A stretch of DNA of 10,063 nucleotides from Ruminococcaceae bacterium UBA3451 (lineage in GTDB: Bacteria > Bacillota > Clostridia > Oscillospirales > Acutalibacteraceae). Position numbers and translations under genes: made by a program. The notes beneath the pieces are model-generated. The model did not search any database. It was given only the letters and a program-made list of their open reading frames with translations, and was not told the DNA's origin. The stretch is from positions 6,240-16,302 of the forward strand of contig DFRY01000025.1 in assembly GCA_002378845.1 (NCBI GenBank). Direction: 5' to 3'. Within the stretch, counting starts at the first letter, position 1, and each line of letters begins with the position of its first letter. This document shows, piece after piece, positions 1-6,895 of this stretch.

Positions 1-831
1 CGGCGCGCCCAGCTCTAACAGTCTTTTCAGTCTGTTGTTACGGTTGATTACACGGCGGTAAAGGTCATTCAGGTCGGAAGTCGCAAAGCGGCCGCCGTCG
101 AGCTGTACCATAGGACGAATATCCGGTGGGATAACCGGAACAACATCAAGGATCATCCATTCCGGACGGTTTCCGGAAAGACGGAATGCCTCGACTACTT
201 CCAAACGCTTCAGAATGCGAACGCGCTTTTGTCCGGAAGCGGTTACCAGTTCATCCTTTAATTCTTCGGAGGTCTGGTCAAGGTCAATTTCAGCCAGAAG
301 CTTTTTAATTGCTTCGGCGCCCATGCTAGCTTCGAAATCATCCTCATATTTTTCACGCATATCGCGGTATTCTTTTTCGTTCAGAAGCTGTTTCTTCTGA
401 AGTTCGCGCACATTACCCGGGTCTGTTACGATATAAAGTGCAAAGTAAAGCACTTTTTCGAGCATACGCGGGGAAATGTCCAAAATAAGGCCCATTCTGG
501 AAGGGATACCTTTAAAGTACCAGATGTGAGATACCGGGGCCGCAAGTTCAATGTGGCCCATACGCTCACGGCGTACTTTTGCTCTGGTAACTTCAACGCC
601 GCAGCGTTCGCAGACTTTGCCCTTATAACGGATTCTCTTGTACTTTCCGCAATGGCACTCCCAGTCCTTCTGGGGCCCGAAAATACGCTCGCAGAAAAGG
701 CCGTCACGTTCGGGTTTCAGGGTACGGTAATTTATCGTTTCTGGCTTTTTGACTTCGCCGTGTGACCATTCTCTGATTTTTTCCGGTGAAGCAAGTCCAA
801 TCTTAATTGATTCAAAAGTATTAAATTCCAT
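1..831 (-). CDS. rpoC: RNA polymerase beta' subunit, N-terminal part (cut by window edge)
   Basis: This is the first 277 codons of the largest catalytic subunit of RNA polymerase; the rest lies beyond position 1. It opens with MEFNTFESIKIGLASPEKIR and continues into the zinc-binding clamp region, with cysteines at residues 59, 61, 74 and 77 (ECHCGK...VCERCG). Then come the clamp sequences GHIELAAPVSHIWYFKG (from residue 92), PRMLEKVLYF and the RPEWMILDVVPVIPPDIRPM block (222-241), typical of bacterial beta'. The start at 831 is fixed by AAAGGGG at 839-845, seven bases upstream, which directly abuts the rpoB stop codon. The 14-base gap and the SD at the rpoB stop argue for co-transcription and coupled translation of the two large subunits. 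No frameshift or odd residue was seen. The assignment is secure; only the missing C-terminal part, including the active-site NADFDGD motif, cannot be checked. Confidence 0.98.
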   Translation of the reverse strand, partial: MEFNTFESIKIGLASPEKIREWSHGEVKKPETINYRTLKPERDGLFCERIFGPQKDWECHCGKYKRIRYKGKVCERCGVEVTRAKVRRERMGHIELAAPVSHIWYFKGIPSRMGLILDISPRMLEKVLYFALYIVTDPGNVRELQKKQLLNEKEYRDMREKYEDDFEASMGAEAIKKLLAEIDLDQTSEELKDELVTASGQKRVRILKRLEVVEAFRLSGNRPEWMILDVVPVIPPDIRPMVQLDGGRFATSDLNDLYRRVINRNNRLKRLLELGAP

Positions 832-845
832 ATTCTAACCCCTTT

Positions 846-3800
846 CTATTCTAAATCGTCGTCGTCAGAACTAATGTCAAAGGGTTCGTCCTTATCAAAA
901 TCATCTTCACCGCTATCATCATCAGTATATCCGTCCGAATCGTCAAACAGACTCTCATCTTCCTCTGCTTCGTCAACGGAATAGCCTTCCAAATCATCGG
1001 CAACATTCTGCTCGTCGAAGTTTCCTTCCGTCGGATTGAATCCGATATCGTCGTCATCGTCGAAGTTTTGCTTCAAATCGATTTCGTCGTCGTTCTTGTC
1101 AAGCACCTTAACGTCCAAACCAAGAGACTGAAGTTCTTTAATAAGAACCTTGAACGATTCCGGAACGCCCGGCTTCGGAATATTCTGACCCTTTACAATA
1201 GATTCATAGGTCTGTACACGGCCGACAACGTCGTCGGACTTAACCGTAAGAATTTCCTGCAGGGTATAAGCTGCGCCGTAAGCTTCCAAAGCCCAAACTT
1301 CCATTTCTCCGAAACGCTGGCCGCCGAACTGAGCTTTACCGCCCAAAGGCTGCTGTGTAACAAGAGAGTACGGGCCGGTGGAACGGGCATGAATTTTATC
1401 ATCAACCAGATGATGCAGCTTCAGGTAATACATGATACCGACGGTAACCGGGTTGTCAAAGAATTCACCGGTACGGCCGTCTTTCAGAATGGTCTTACCG
1501 TCTTCACTGACACCTGCCTGCTTAAAGCACTCTACAATGTCATTTTCATGCGCACCGTCGAATACAGGAGTCATAATCTTCCAACCTAACAGCTTCGCCG
1601 CATAACCCAGATGAACTTCGAGTACCTGACCGATGTTCATACGGGACGGAACGCCCAACGGGTTCAGAACGATGTCCAGCGGGGTACCGTCCGGCAGGAA
1701 AGGCATATCCTCAACCGGAAGAATACGGGAAACAACACCTTTGTTGCCGTGGCGGCCGGCCATCTTATCGCCGACAGAAATCTTACGTTTCTGGGCAAGG
1801 TAGCAGCGTACCACTTTATTAACGCCCGGGCTTAATTCGTCATGGCTGTTTTCACGGTTAAATACCTTAACGTCCACAACAATGCCGGATTCGCCATGCG
1901 GAACACGCAGGGAAGTATCTCTTACTTCGCGTGCTTTTTCGCCAAAGATGGCGCGCAGCAAACGCTCTTCCGCGGTCAGCTCAGTTTCACCCTTCGGGGT
2001 AACCTTACCAACCAGAATATCACCCGCACGAACCTCTGCACCAACGCGGATAATACCGCCTTCGTCCAGGTCACGGAGCAGGTCTTCGTTTACGTTCGGA
2101 ATATCTCTGGTAATTTCCTCGGGCCCGAGCTTGGTGTCTCTGGACTCGATTTCATATTCTTCAATATGAATGGAAGTGTAAACATCGTCACGAACGATTT
2201 TTTCACTGATCAGAACAGCATCTTCGTAGTTGTAACCTTCCCATGTCATAAAGCCAATCAAAGCATTTTTGCCAAGGCTGATTTCGCCGTCCTTGGTTGC
2301 GGGGCCGTCCGCAATAACAGAGCCTGCCTCAATTCTCTGGTTCACGCTTACAACCGGAACCTGGTTAATACAGGTGCCCTGGTTGGAACGCATAAACTTT
2401 GTAACATGATAAACATCTACGCTGCCGTCATCGCAGGTAACGCGAACTTCGTTTGCGCTGACACTGCGAACAACGCCGGTGTGCTTTGCAATCACGCATA
2501 CACCGGAGTCAACGCCGGCCTTGTATTCCATACCGGTGCCAACAATCGGGGATTCGGTTTTCAGAAGCGGAACTGCCTGCCGCTGCATGTTGGAACCCAT
2601 CAATGCACGGTTTGCGTCGTCGTTTTCCAGGAACGGAATCATTGCGGTAGCAACGGAAACAACCATTCTTGGCGAAACGTCCATGTAGTCGGCCTTTTCG
2701 CGCTCTACTTCGACGAATTCGTCACGGTAACGAGCATTGACTTTGCCGTTACGGAAATTTCCCTGCTCGTCCAAAGGTTCGTTCGCCTGTGCTACGATGT
2801 AGTCGTCTTCCACATCGGCGGTCATATAAACAACTTCAGAAGTAACGGAACCGGAAGCTTTGTCAACCTTGCGGAACGGTGCTTCAATAAAGCCGTATTC
2901 GTTAATTCTTGCGAAAGTTGCAAGGTAGGAAATCAGACCGATGTTCGGGCCTTCCGGCGTTTCAATAGGACACATGCGGCCATAATGGCTGTAGTGAACG
3001 TCACGCACTTCAAATCCGGCGCGGTCTCTGGACAAACCGCCGGGGCCCAATGCGGACAAGCGGCGCTTGTGTGTCAGTTCGGCCAGCGGATTGGTCTGAT
3101 CCATGAACTGCGAAAGCGGTGAAGAACCGAAAAATTCTTTAATCGCTGCTACCACAGGACGGATATTAATTAAGGAATGCGGAGTCAGAACTTCCAAATC
3201 CTGTGCCTGAAGTGTCATTCTTTCACGAATAACGCGCTCAAGACGGGAAAAACCAATTCTGAACTGATTTTGCAGCAGTTCGCCGACGGAACGGATGCGG
3301 CGGTTGCCAAGGTGGTCAATATCATCGATATTGCCAAGGCCCATTGCAAGGCAGTTCATATAGTTAATGGAAGAGAAAATATCATCGATAATGATGTGTT
3401 TCGGAATCAGTTCGTCAATTCTTGTTTTAATTGCTTCCTTGATTTCTTCATCGGTTGTGCAGGAATCAAGAATTTCAGCAAGAACGCTGAAACGAACTCT
3501 TTCATTGACGTCGCACTCGGTTTTCGCATCAAAGTTTAAGAAACTATTGATGTCGACCATACCGTTGGATATAACCTTTACTTCACGCTCGTTTACGGTA
3601 ACGTAAGCAATGGTTACGCCTGCATTGTCAATTTCCCGTGCCTTGTCGTGCGAAATTACTTCGCCGGCTTCCGCCATCAGCTCGCCGGTAAGCGGGTTGA
3701 CAATCGGCTGAGAAAGCTGCTGGCCGGTAATACGGCCTGTAAGGTTCAGCTTCTTATTATATTTGTAACGGCCGACTCTGGAAAGGTCGTAACGGCGTGC

Positions 3801-4589
3801 GTCAAAAAACAAGCCGTTAATGTGCGACTGTGCGCTTTCAATGGTCGGCGGCTCACTCGGTCTCAACTTCCGATAAACTTCGAAGAGAGCTTCTTCTGTG
3901 TTTTTGCACGGGTCTTTTTCAATGGTTGCGTTCATCCGGTCGTCGTCGCCGAAATATTCGCGGATTTCTTCGTCCGTGCCAAGTCCAAGGGCACGTACAA
4001 AAACAGTAACCGGAATCTTACGGTTTTTATCAATACGGACATAGAAAATATCATTGGCATCGTTTTCATATTCAAGCCATGCACCGCGGTTTGGGATAAC
4101 AGTTGAACTGAAAAGCTCTTTGCCGGTTTTGTCATATTCCATTTTATAATAAACGCCGGGAGAACGGACTAACTGAGAAACAATTACACGTTCGGCACCG
4201 TTGATTACAAATGTGCCGCTATCGGTCATAAGCGGAAAATCGCCCATAAAAACTTCGGATTCTTTGATCTCTCCGCTTTCTTTATTGAGCAGGCGTGCAG
4301 TTACTCTCAAAGCGGCGGCGTAAGTTGCGTCACGCTCTTTGCACTCTTCCACGCTGTAATTCGGCTTATCGTCGTCCAGTTTGTAATTCACAAAGTCCAA
4401 CACAAGATTGCCGGTATAATCTGTGATTCCCGAAACGTCCTTAAAAACCTCTTTGAGGCCTTCATCAAGAAACCATTTATAGGAATTCTTCTGTACCTCA
4501 ATCAGATTCGGCATATCCAGAACTTCATCAATACGCGCAAAGCTCATACGGACATTTTTGCCAACTTGCACCGGTTTGACATTCACCAT
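846..4589 (-). CDS. rpoB: RNA polymerase beta subunit
   Basis: This encodes the second-largest RNA polymerase subunit, which forms the active-site cleft together with beta'. The product is 1247 residues if it starts at MVNVKPVQVGKNVRMSF. The rifampicin-pocket segment (about 486-520) contains SQFMDQTNPL and THKRRLSALGPGGL; the residues aligned to E. coli D516, H526 and S531 are D497, H507 and S512, so the pocket looks wild type. Later hallmarks are WEGYNYEDA (783-791), GDKMAGRHGNKG (940-951) and GGKAQFGGQRFGEMEVWA (1083-1100). An in-frame ATG at 4643 would add 18 residues, but only the 4589 start has an SD (GGAGTG, nine bases away) and a family-like N-terminus. The odd part is the last 81 residues (DNA 849-1091): 39 are Asp or Glu and only two are Lys, a long disordered acidic tail beyond the conserved core. 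The gene has its own promoter and is the first gene of the rpoBC unit. Function is certain; the role of the tail is unknown. Confidence 0.98.
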   Translation of the reverse strand: MVNVKPVQVGKNVRMSFARIDEVLDMPNLIEVQKNSYKWFLDEGLKEVFKDVSGITDYTGNLVLDFVNYKLDDDKPNYSVEECKERDATYAAALRVTARLLNKESGEIKESEVFMGDFPLMTDSGTFVINGAERVIVSQLVRSPGVYYKMEYDKTGKELFSSTVIPNRGAWLEYENDANDIFYVRIDKNRKIPVTVFVRALGLGTDEEIREYFGDDDRMNATIEKDPCKNTEEALFEVYRKLRPSEPPTIESAQSHINGLFFDARRYDLSRVGRYKYNKKLNLTGRITGQQLSQPIVNPLTGELMAEAGEVISHDKAREIDNAGVTIAYVTVNEREVKVISNGMVDINSFLNFDAKTECDVNERVRFSVLAEILDSCTTDEEIKEAIKTRIDELIPKHIIIDDIFSSINYMNCLAMGLGNIDDIDHLGNRRIRSVGELLQNQFRIGFSRLERVIRERMTLQAQDLEVLTPHSLINIRPVVAAIKEFFGSSPLSQFMDQTNPLAELTHKRRLSALGPGGLSRDRAGFEVRDVHYSHYGRMCPIETPEGPNIGLISYLATFARINEYGFIEAPFRKVDKASGSVTSEVVYMTADVEDDYIVAQANEPLDEQGNFRNGKVNARYRDEFVEVEREKADYMDVSPRMVVSVATAMIPFLENDDANRALMGSNMQRQAVPLLKTESPIVGTGMEYKAGVDSGVCVIAKHTGVVRSVSANEVRVTCDDGSVDVYHVTKFMRSNQGTCINQVPVVSVNQRIEAGSVIADGPATKDGEISLGKNALIGFMTWEGYNYEDAVLISEKIVRDDVYTSIHIEEYEIESRDTKLGPEEITRDIPNVNEDLLRDLDEGGIIRVGAEVRAGDILVGKVTPKGETELTAEERLLRAIFGEKAREVRDTSLRVPHGESGIVVDVKVFNRENSHDELSPGVNKVVRCYLAQKRKISVGDKMAGRHGNKGVVSRILPVEDMPFLPDGTPLDIVLNPLGVPSRMNIGQVLEVHLGYAAKLLGWKIMTPVFDGAHENDIVECFKQAGVSEDGKTILKDGRTGEFFDNPVTVGIMYYLKLHHLVDDKIHARSTGPYSLVTQQPLGGKAQFGGQRFGEMEVWALEAYGAAYTLQEILTVKSDDVVGRVQTYESIVKGQNIPKPGVPESFKVLIKELQSLGLDVKVLDKNDDEIDLKQNFDDDDDIGFNPTEGNFDEQNVADDLEGYSVDEAEEDESLFDDSDGYTDDDSGEDDFDKDEPFDISSDDDDLE

Positions 4590-4596
4590 TGGCTCA

Positions 4597-4604
4597 ATCA
4601 CTCC
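4597..4604 (-). promoter_or_regulatory. Ribosome binding site deciding the rpoB start
   Basis: On the minus strand this reads GGAGTGAT, with nine bases between GGAGTG and the ATG at 4589-4587. It resembles the consensus GGAGGTGAT with one G missing. Neither upstream in-frame ATG (4643, 4610) has a comparable site, so it supports the 1247-residue form of RpoB. It also differs from the G-run sites before the other genes in this window. Confidence 0.7.
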
Positions 4605-4678
4605 ATTCATATATTTACCATCCGCGGCATAAATTAAGCACAAAAATAGTTTGCATACATCATTGCTTTTTTAAGCTT

Positions 4679-4718
4679 TTGTGATATTCTCTTGCCTTTT
4701 TTCATATGTTGTGATATT
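4679..4718. repeat. Exact 10-base direct repeat in the rpoB leader
   Basis: The plus-strand string TTGTGATATT occurs at 4679-4688 and again at 4709-4718, so the copies are offset by exactly 30 bases, close to three helical turns. Both lie downstream of the rpoB promoter, within the transcribed leader (AATATCACAA in the RNA sense). Such spacing is compatible with paired protein sites on one face of the helix, but in AT-rich DNA a chance repeat is possible. No known operator was recognised. Confidence 0.4.
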
Positions 4719-4720
4719 AT
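4692..4720 (+). promoter_or_regulatory. Candidate rightward promoter facing the rpoB promoter
   Basis: TTGCCT at 4692-4697 and TATTAT at 4715-4720 are separated by 17 bases, matching the sigma-A consensus at four and five of six positions. A start near 4727 would lead into a short ORF and a rightward terminator. Promoter-like pairs are common in AT-rich DNA, so the main support is this context. Confidence 0.25.
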
Positions 4721-4734
4721 AGTTGAGGATAGAC

Positions 4735-4818
4735 ATGAGTATATGTTTCCATGATGATGCAGTATATTATTTTATTACAATATCTAGTGTTTGTCAAGCT
4801 ATATTTATTGATTTTTAA
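4735..4818 (+). CDS. Candidate 27-residue small protein opposite the rpoB promoter
   Basis: No known family is recognised. The ORF starts with ATG at 4735, preceded by AGGA at 4726-4729 with five bases between, and ends with TAA at 4816-4818, nine bases before a strong rightward hairpin terminator. The peptide begins MSICFHDDAVYYF and is hydrophobic and aromatic in its second half, with Cys at positions 4 and 20. It could be a small membrane-associated peptide, a leader ORF, or simply chance, because part of its coding strand is the complement of the rpoB promoter and A/T-rich upstream region. The reason to record it is the order promoter-like pair, SD-like site, ORF, terminator, all on a strand with no other gene. 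Treat it as a hypothesis. Confidence 0.2.
   Translation: MSICFHDDAVYYFITISSVCQAIFIDF
4769..4797 (-). promoter_or_regulatory. Main sigma-A promoter of rpoBC
   Basis: Read on the minus strand, a perfect -35 box TTGACA (4797-4792) is followed after exactly 17 bases by TAAAAT (4774-4769), five of six to the -10 consensus. The bases upstream, about 4798-4822, are A/T-rich with A-tracts and could act as an UP element for the alpha C-terminal domain. The predicted start is near 4762, giving an rpoB leader of roughly 170 bases. It is the best promoter in the window and fits the high demand for RNA polymerase subunits. Confidence 0.85.
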
Positions 4819-4827
4819 TTTAAAGCA

Positions 4828-4857
4828 GCCGGCGGTTTTAAAACCGCCGGCTTTTTT
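4828..4857 (+). terminator. Rightward intrinsic terminator upstream of rpoB
   Basis: Positions 4828-4851 form a perfect 24-base palindrome made of GCCGGCGGTTTT and its exact complement, followed on the plus strand by six T (4852-4857). The T-run lies only on the plus-strand side, so the strong direction is rightward. On the minus strand the stem is followed by TGCTTTAAATT, a poor tract, so leftward ending would be weak. It lies just upstream of the rpoB promoter and has no obvious plus-strand gene to serve, apart from the small candidate ORF ending at 4818. Confidence 0.8.
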
Positions 4858-5308
4858 GTCGTTATTTCAGTTTTTCTGTTCTTTCTCTTCCTTAATAAAA
4901 CTGCAGCGGAAATAAAATCGTTGTTTCCCGCATCTTTTCTATGAAAGAACAGGTAATCATGGAACATCCAATGTGAAACGCACCCTGTACTGGCCGCAGG
5001 TAATCTATAACCTTATTATATATCATCTTATATCAAAAAGCTTCAACGTCGGTATGATCCACTTAGAGTCGTGTCATTACTCGCATCAGTGATTCCCATT
5101 AGTCATCAAGCAAAAAACACAACCCGTATTTTAAAACTATAAAACTGTATTATTAAATAAGTTCTTTCAGCAGTGTGATTTTAAAGTTGATTGCTAAATC
5201 GCCTTAAAATTATCTCATTTTAAGAAATTATTTAATTATTTATAGTATATACCAGATTTCCATATTTTTTAAGTACTTTACATAAAAAGTTTACACGAAT
5301 TTGAACCC
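4858..5308. other. AT-rich intergenic stretch without a recognisable gene
   Basis: This 451-base gap separates the sigA operon from the rpoB control region. It holds short minus-strand open frames (44 codons at 4892-5026 and 50 codons at 4815-4967), neither with an SD nor a recognisable product, and one running through the palindrome at 4828. There is a perfect 8-base inverted repeat, CTTAAAAT at 5203-5210 against ATTTTAAG at 5217-5224, with no T-run. A promoter-like pair lies at 5244-5272. No tRNA, riboswitch, 6S-like RNA or transposon end was recognised by eye, so an unannotated small RNA cannot be excluded. Confidence 0.6.
5244..5272 (-). promoter_or_regulatory. Weak candidate leftward promoter in the intergenic gap
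   Basis: On the minus strand TTAAAA (5272-5267) and TATACT (5249-5244) are 17 bases apart, matching the consensus at four and five of six positions. A TGG just upstream of the TATATA stretch also gives an extended -10 flavour. A start near 5237 would produce a transcript with no visible ORF, either a small RNA or a longer rpoB leader. Support is weak because the DNA is very AT-rich. Confidence 0.2.
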
Positions 5309-5336
5309 AAAAAAAGGGTCGCTGTTAGCGACCCTT
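5309..5336 (-). terminator. Intrinsic terminator of the sigA operon
   Basis: On the minus strand a stem of AAGGGTCGC against GCGACCCTT (loop of five bases) is followed by a run of seven T (5315-5309). It begins 33 bases after the stop codon of the Rrf2-family gene and points leftward with that operon. It should end transcription before the rpoB promoter, so rpoBC is probably a separate unit. Confidence 0.9.
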
Positions 5337-5368
5337 CATTTGCATATTACGAACTGTTTTCAAATTCT

Positions 5369-5776
5369 TTAAGTATTTTTCTGCGACTCGGCGTTCAGCG
5401 CCTCAAAAGTATATGAATCGAGTTTATCTCGCACAACCGATGAGATTTCATCGTAAATCTGATGAAATCGGCAGGCAGTATGCGAGCACGCATACTCATC
5501 CTGCTGGCAGCGGCTGATCATGTAAGGCCCCTCAACTGATTCAATCACCTGGCGGAGCGTTATTTCCTTCGGTTCCCGGGCAAGCATGTAACCGCCCCGG
5601 GCGCCCTTATACGATACGATCAGCCCGCCGGCGACCAGCTTGCGAAGAATTTTCAGCGCAAATCGCAGCGGAACATGCGTTTCATCAGAAATGGTATGCG
5701 CATCCACTTTTTTGCTGGATACCGCCAGCATTTCCACAATTCTGACTGCATAGTCGGCTTCTAGCGTCATGACCAT
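5369..5776 (-). CDS. Rrf2-family transcriptional regulator with probable Fe-S ligands
   Basis: This 135-residue protein has the Rrf2/IscR layout. An N-terminal winged helix-turn-helix (about residues 4-65) includes LEADYAVRIVEML, HTISDETHVPLRFALKIL and the wing YKGARGGYMLA. A following linker carries cysteines C90, C97, C102 and H105, that is C-X6-C-X4-C-X2-H. IscR of E. coli uses C-X5-C-X5-C-X2-H to hold a [2Fe-2S] cluster, so cluster binding is a reasonable inference, with slightly different spacing. Targets cannot be read from this window. ATG at 5776 has AAGGGG (5786-5791) nine bases upstream; the second ATG at 5770 fits typical Rrf2 N-termini but lies 15 bases away. A two-codon ATG GCA TAA precedes the start directly. 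The gene follows rpoD after 13 bases and is last in the operon, so it is probably co-transcribed with sigA. No iscS/iscU or sufBCD neighbours are present, so no specific name is given. Confidence 0.93.
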   Translation of the reverse strand: MVMTLEADYAVRIVEMLAVSSKKVDAHTISDETHVPLRFALKILRKLVAGGLIVSYKGARGGYMLAREPKEITLRQVIESVEGPYMISRCQQDEYACSHTACRFHQIYDEISSVVRDKLDSYTFEALNAESQKNT

Positions 5777-5789
5777 TTATGCCATCCCC

Positions 5790-6884
5790 TTAATCCAAGA
5801 AATCTTTAAGCTTTTTGCTGCGGCTCGGATGGCGCAGTTTGCGAAGTGCTTTTGCTTCAATTTGACGGATCCGTTCACGGGTAACATTGAATTCCTTCCC
5901 CACCTCTTCCAGGGTACGGGAACGGCCGTCTTCCAAACCAAAACGTAGGCGAAGCACCTTTTCTTCCCTTGGCGTAAGGGTGTCGAGCACGTCGGCAAGC
6001 TGCTCTTTTAAAAGAGTATGCGAAGCGGCATCCTGCGGCGCGGGGGCGTCATCGTCGGGAATAAAATCGCCCAAGTGGCTGTCTTCCTCTTCACCGATTG
6101 GCGTTTCAAGGGAAACCGGCTCCTGTGCCACACGCATAATTTCGCGCACTTTGTCCACCGGCATATCCAGTTCCAAAGAAATTTCGTCCGCGGTGGGTTC
6201 GTGCCCGTTGGTATGCAGCAGCTGGCTGGAAACCTTTTTTACCTTATTGATGGTTTCAACCATATGAACCGGAATTCGAATGGTTCTAGCCTGGTCTGCA
6301 ATGGCACGGGTAATTGCCTGACGAATCCACCATGTGGCATACGTTGAAAATTTGAATCCTTTGGTATAGTCAAATTTTTCAACCGCTTTGATCAAACCGA
6401 GGTTGCCTTCCTGAATCAGGTCGAGGAACTGCATCCCGCGCCCGAGGTACCGCTTTGCAATGCTGACAACCAGACGAAGGTTTGCTTCGGAAAGGCGCTT
6501 TTTGGCGGCCTCGTCCCCGTTGTTGATGCGAATTGCAAGGTCGATTTCTTCTTCCGGGGAAAGCAGCGGTACACGGCCGATTTCTTTCAGGTACACCTTA
6601 ACCGGGTCGTCAATCGCAATTCCTTCGGTATTCAGTACCGCTTCCATGTCTTCATTTTCATCGATCTGAATATTGAAATCAAGGTCGTCCAGCGGCGCAT
6701 CCGCAAAATCTTCAATAATTTCTACGCCCTGTGCTTCCAGAGTATCATAGAATTTTTCAATTTGCTCCGGGTCAAATTCCAGTTCGCCGATTGCGTCCAG
6801 AATTTCTTTGGTAGAAAGCTGACCCTTGCTTTTCCCCTGTTCGATTAATTCCCTAATTACCGTTTTCTTGTCCGGTGTTCCCAT
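5790..6884 (-). CDS. rpoD: Primary RNA polymerase sigma factor (sigma-A/sigma-70)
   Basis: The 364-residue product is the housekeeping sigma factor that directs RNA polymerase to -10/-35 promoters such as the one seen before rpoB. The N-terminus (1-80) holds a short region 1.1-like part with an acidic stretch. Region 1.2 begins near DPVKVYLKEIGRVPLLSPEEE (92-112). Region 2 (about 133-205) includes LRLVVSIAKRYLGRGMQFLDLIQEGNLGLIKAVEKFDY, the -10 recognition helix YATWWIRQAITRAIADQ (182-198) and RTIRIPVHM. Region 3.2 carries GEEEDSHLGDFIPDD, and region 4 the helix-turn-helix TLEEVGKEF and VTRERIRQIEAKALRKLR (324-351) for the -35 box. Length matches Bacillota SigA (about 370). The SD AGGGGGA (6891-6897) overlaps the dnaG stop codon, only 11 bases separate the genes, and translational coupling is likely. 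No defects were seen. Confidence 0.98.
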   Translation of the reverse strand: MGTPDKKTVIRELIEQGKSKGQLSTKEILDAIGELEFDPEQIEKFYDTLEAQGVEIIEDFADAPLDDLDFNIQIDENEDMEAVLNTEGIAIDDPVKVYLKEIGRVPLLSPEEEIDLAIRINNGDEAAKKRLSEANLRLVVSIAKRYLGRGMQFLDLIQEGNLGLIKAVEKFDYTKGFKFSTYATWWIRQAITRAIADQARTIRIPVHMVETINKVKKVSSQLLHTNGHEPTADEISLELDMPVDKVREIMRVAQEPVSLETPIGEEEDSHLGDFIPDDDAPAPQDAASHTLLKEQLADVLDTLTPREEKVLRLRFGLEDGRSRTLEEVGKEFNVTRERIRQIEAKALRKLRHPSRSKKLKDFLD

Positions 6885-6895
6885 CGTAAGTCCCC

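Noticed and set aside
1842..3122. Plus-strand open frame of 426 codons antisense to rpoB
   Set aside because: It lies wholly within the coding region of rpoB, its translation has no recognisable motif, and long antisense frames arise naturally from codon bias in conserved genes.
4590..4643. 18-residue N-terminal extension of RpoB from ATG at 4643
   Set aside because: There is no SD before 4643 or 4610, the added residues are unlike the family, and ATG 4589 has GGAGTG nine bases upstream.
4634..4752. Two tiny leader ORFs on the minus strand: 11 codons from 4752 and a Lys-rich 23 codons from 4705 (MKKGKRISQKLKK...)
   Set aside because: Neither has an SD. Lysine richness is expected in A-rich leader DNA. 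Conservation would be needed before calling either an upstream peptide.
4815..5026. Minus-strand frames of 44 codons (4892-5026) and 50 codons (4815-4967) in the intergenic gap
   Set aside because: Both lack an SD and recognisable sequence, they overlap each other in different frames, and the longer one reads through the palindrome at 4828-4851.
5777..5785. Start-stop element ATG GCA TAA directly before the Rrf2-family start
   Set aside because: The ATG touches the SD with no spacing, so it is unlikely to be used; it is noted only as a curiosity.
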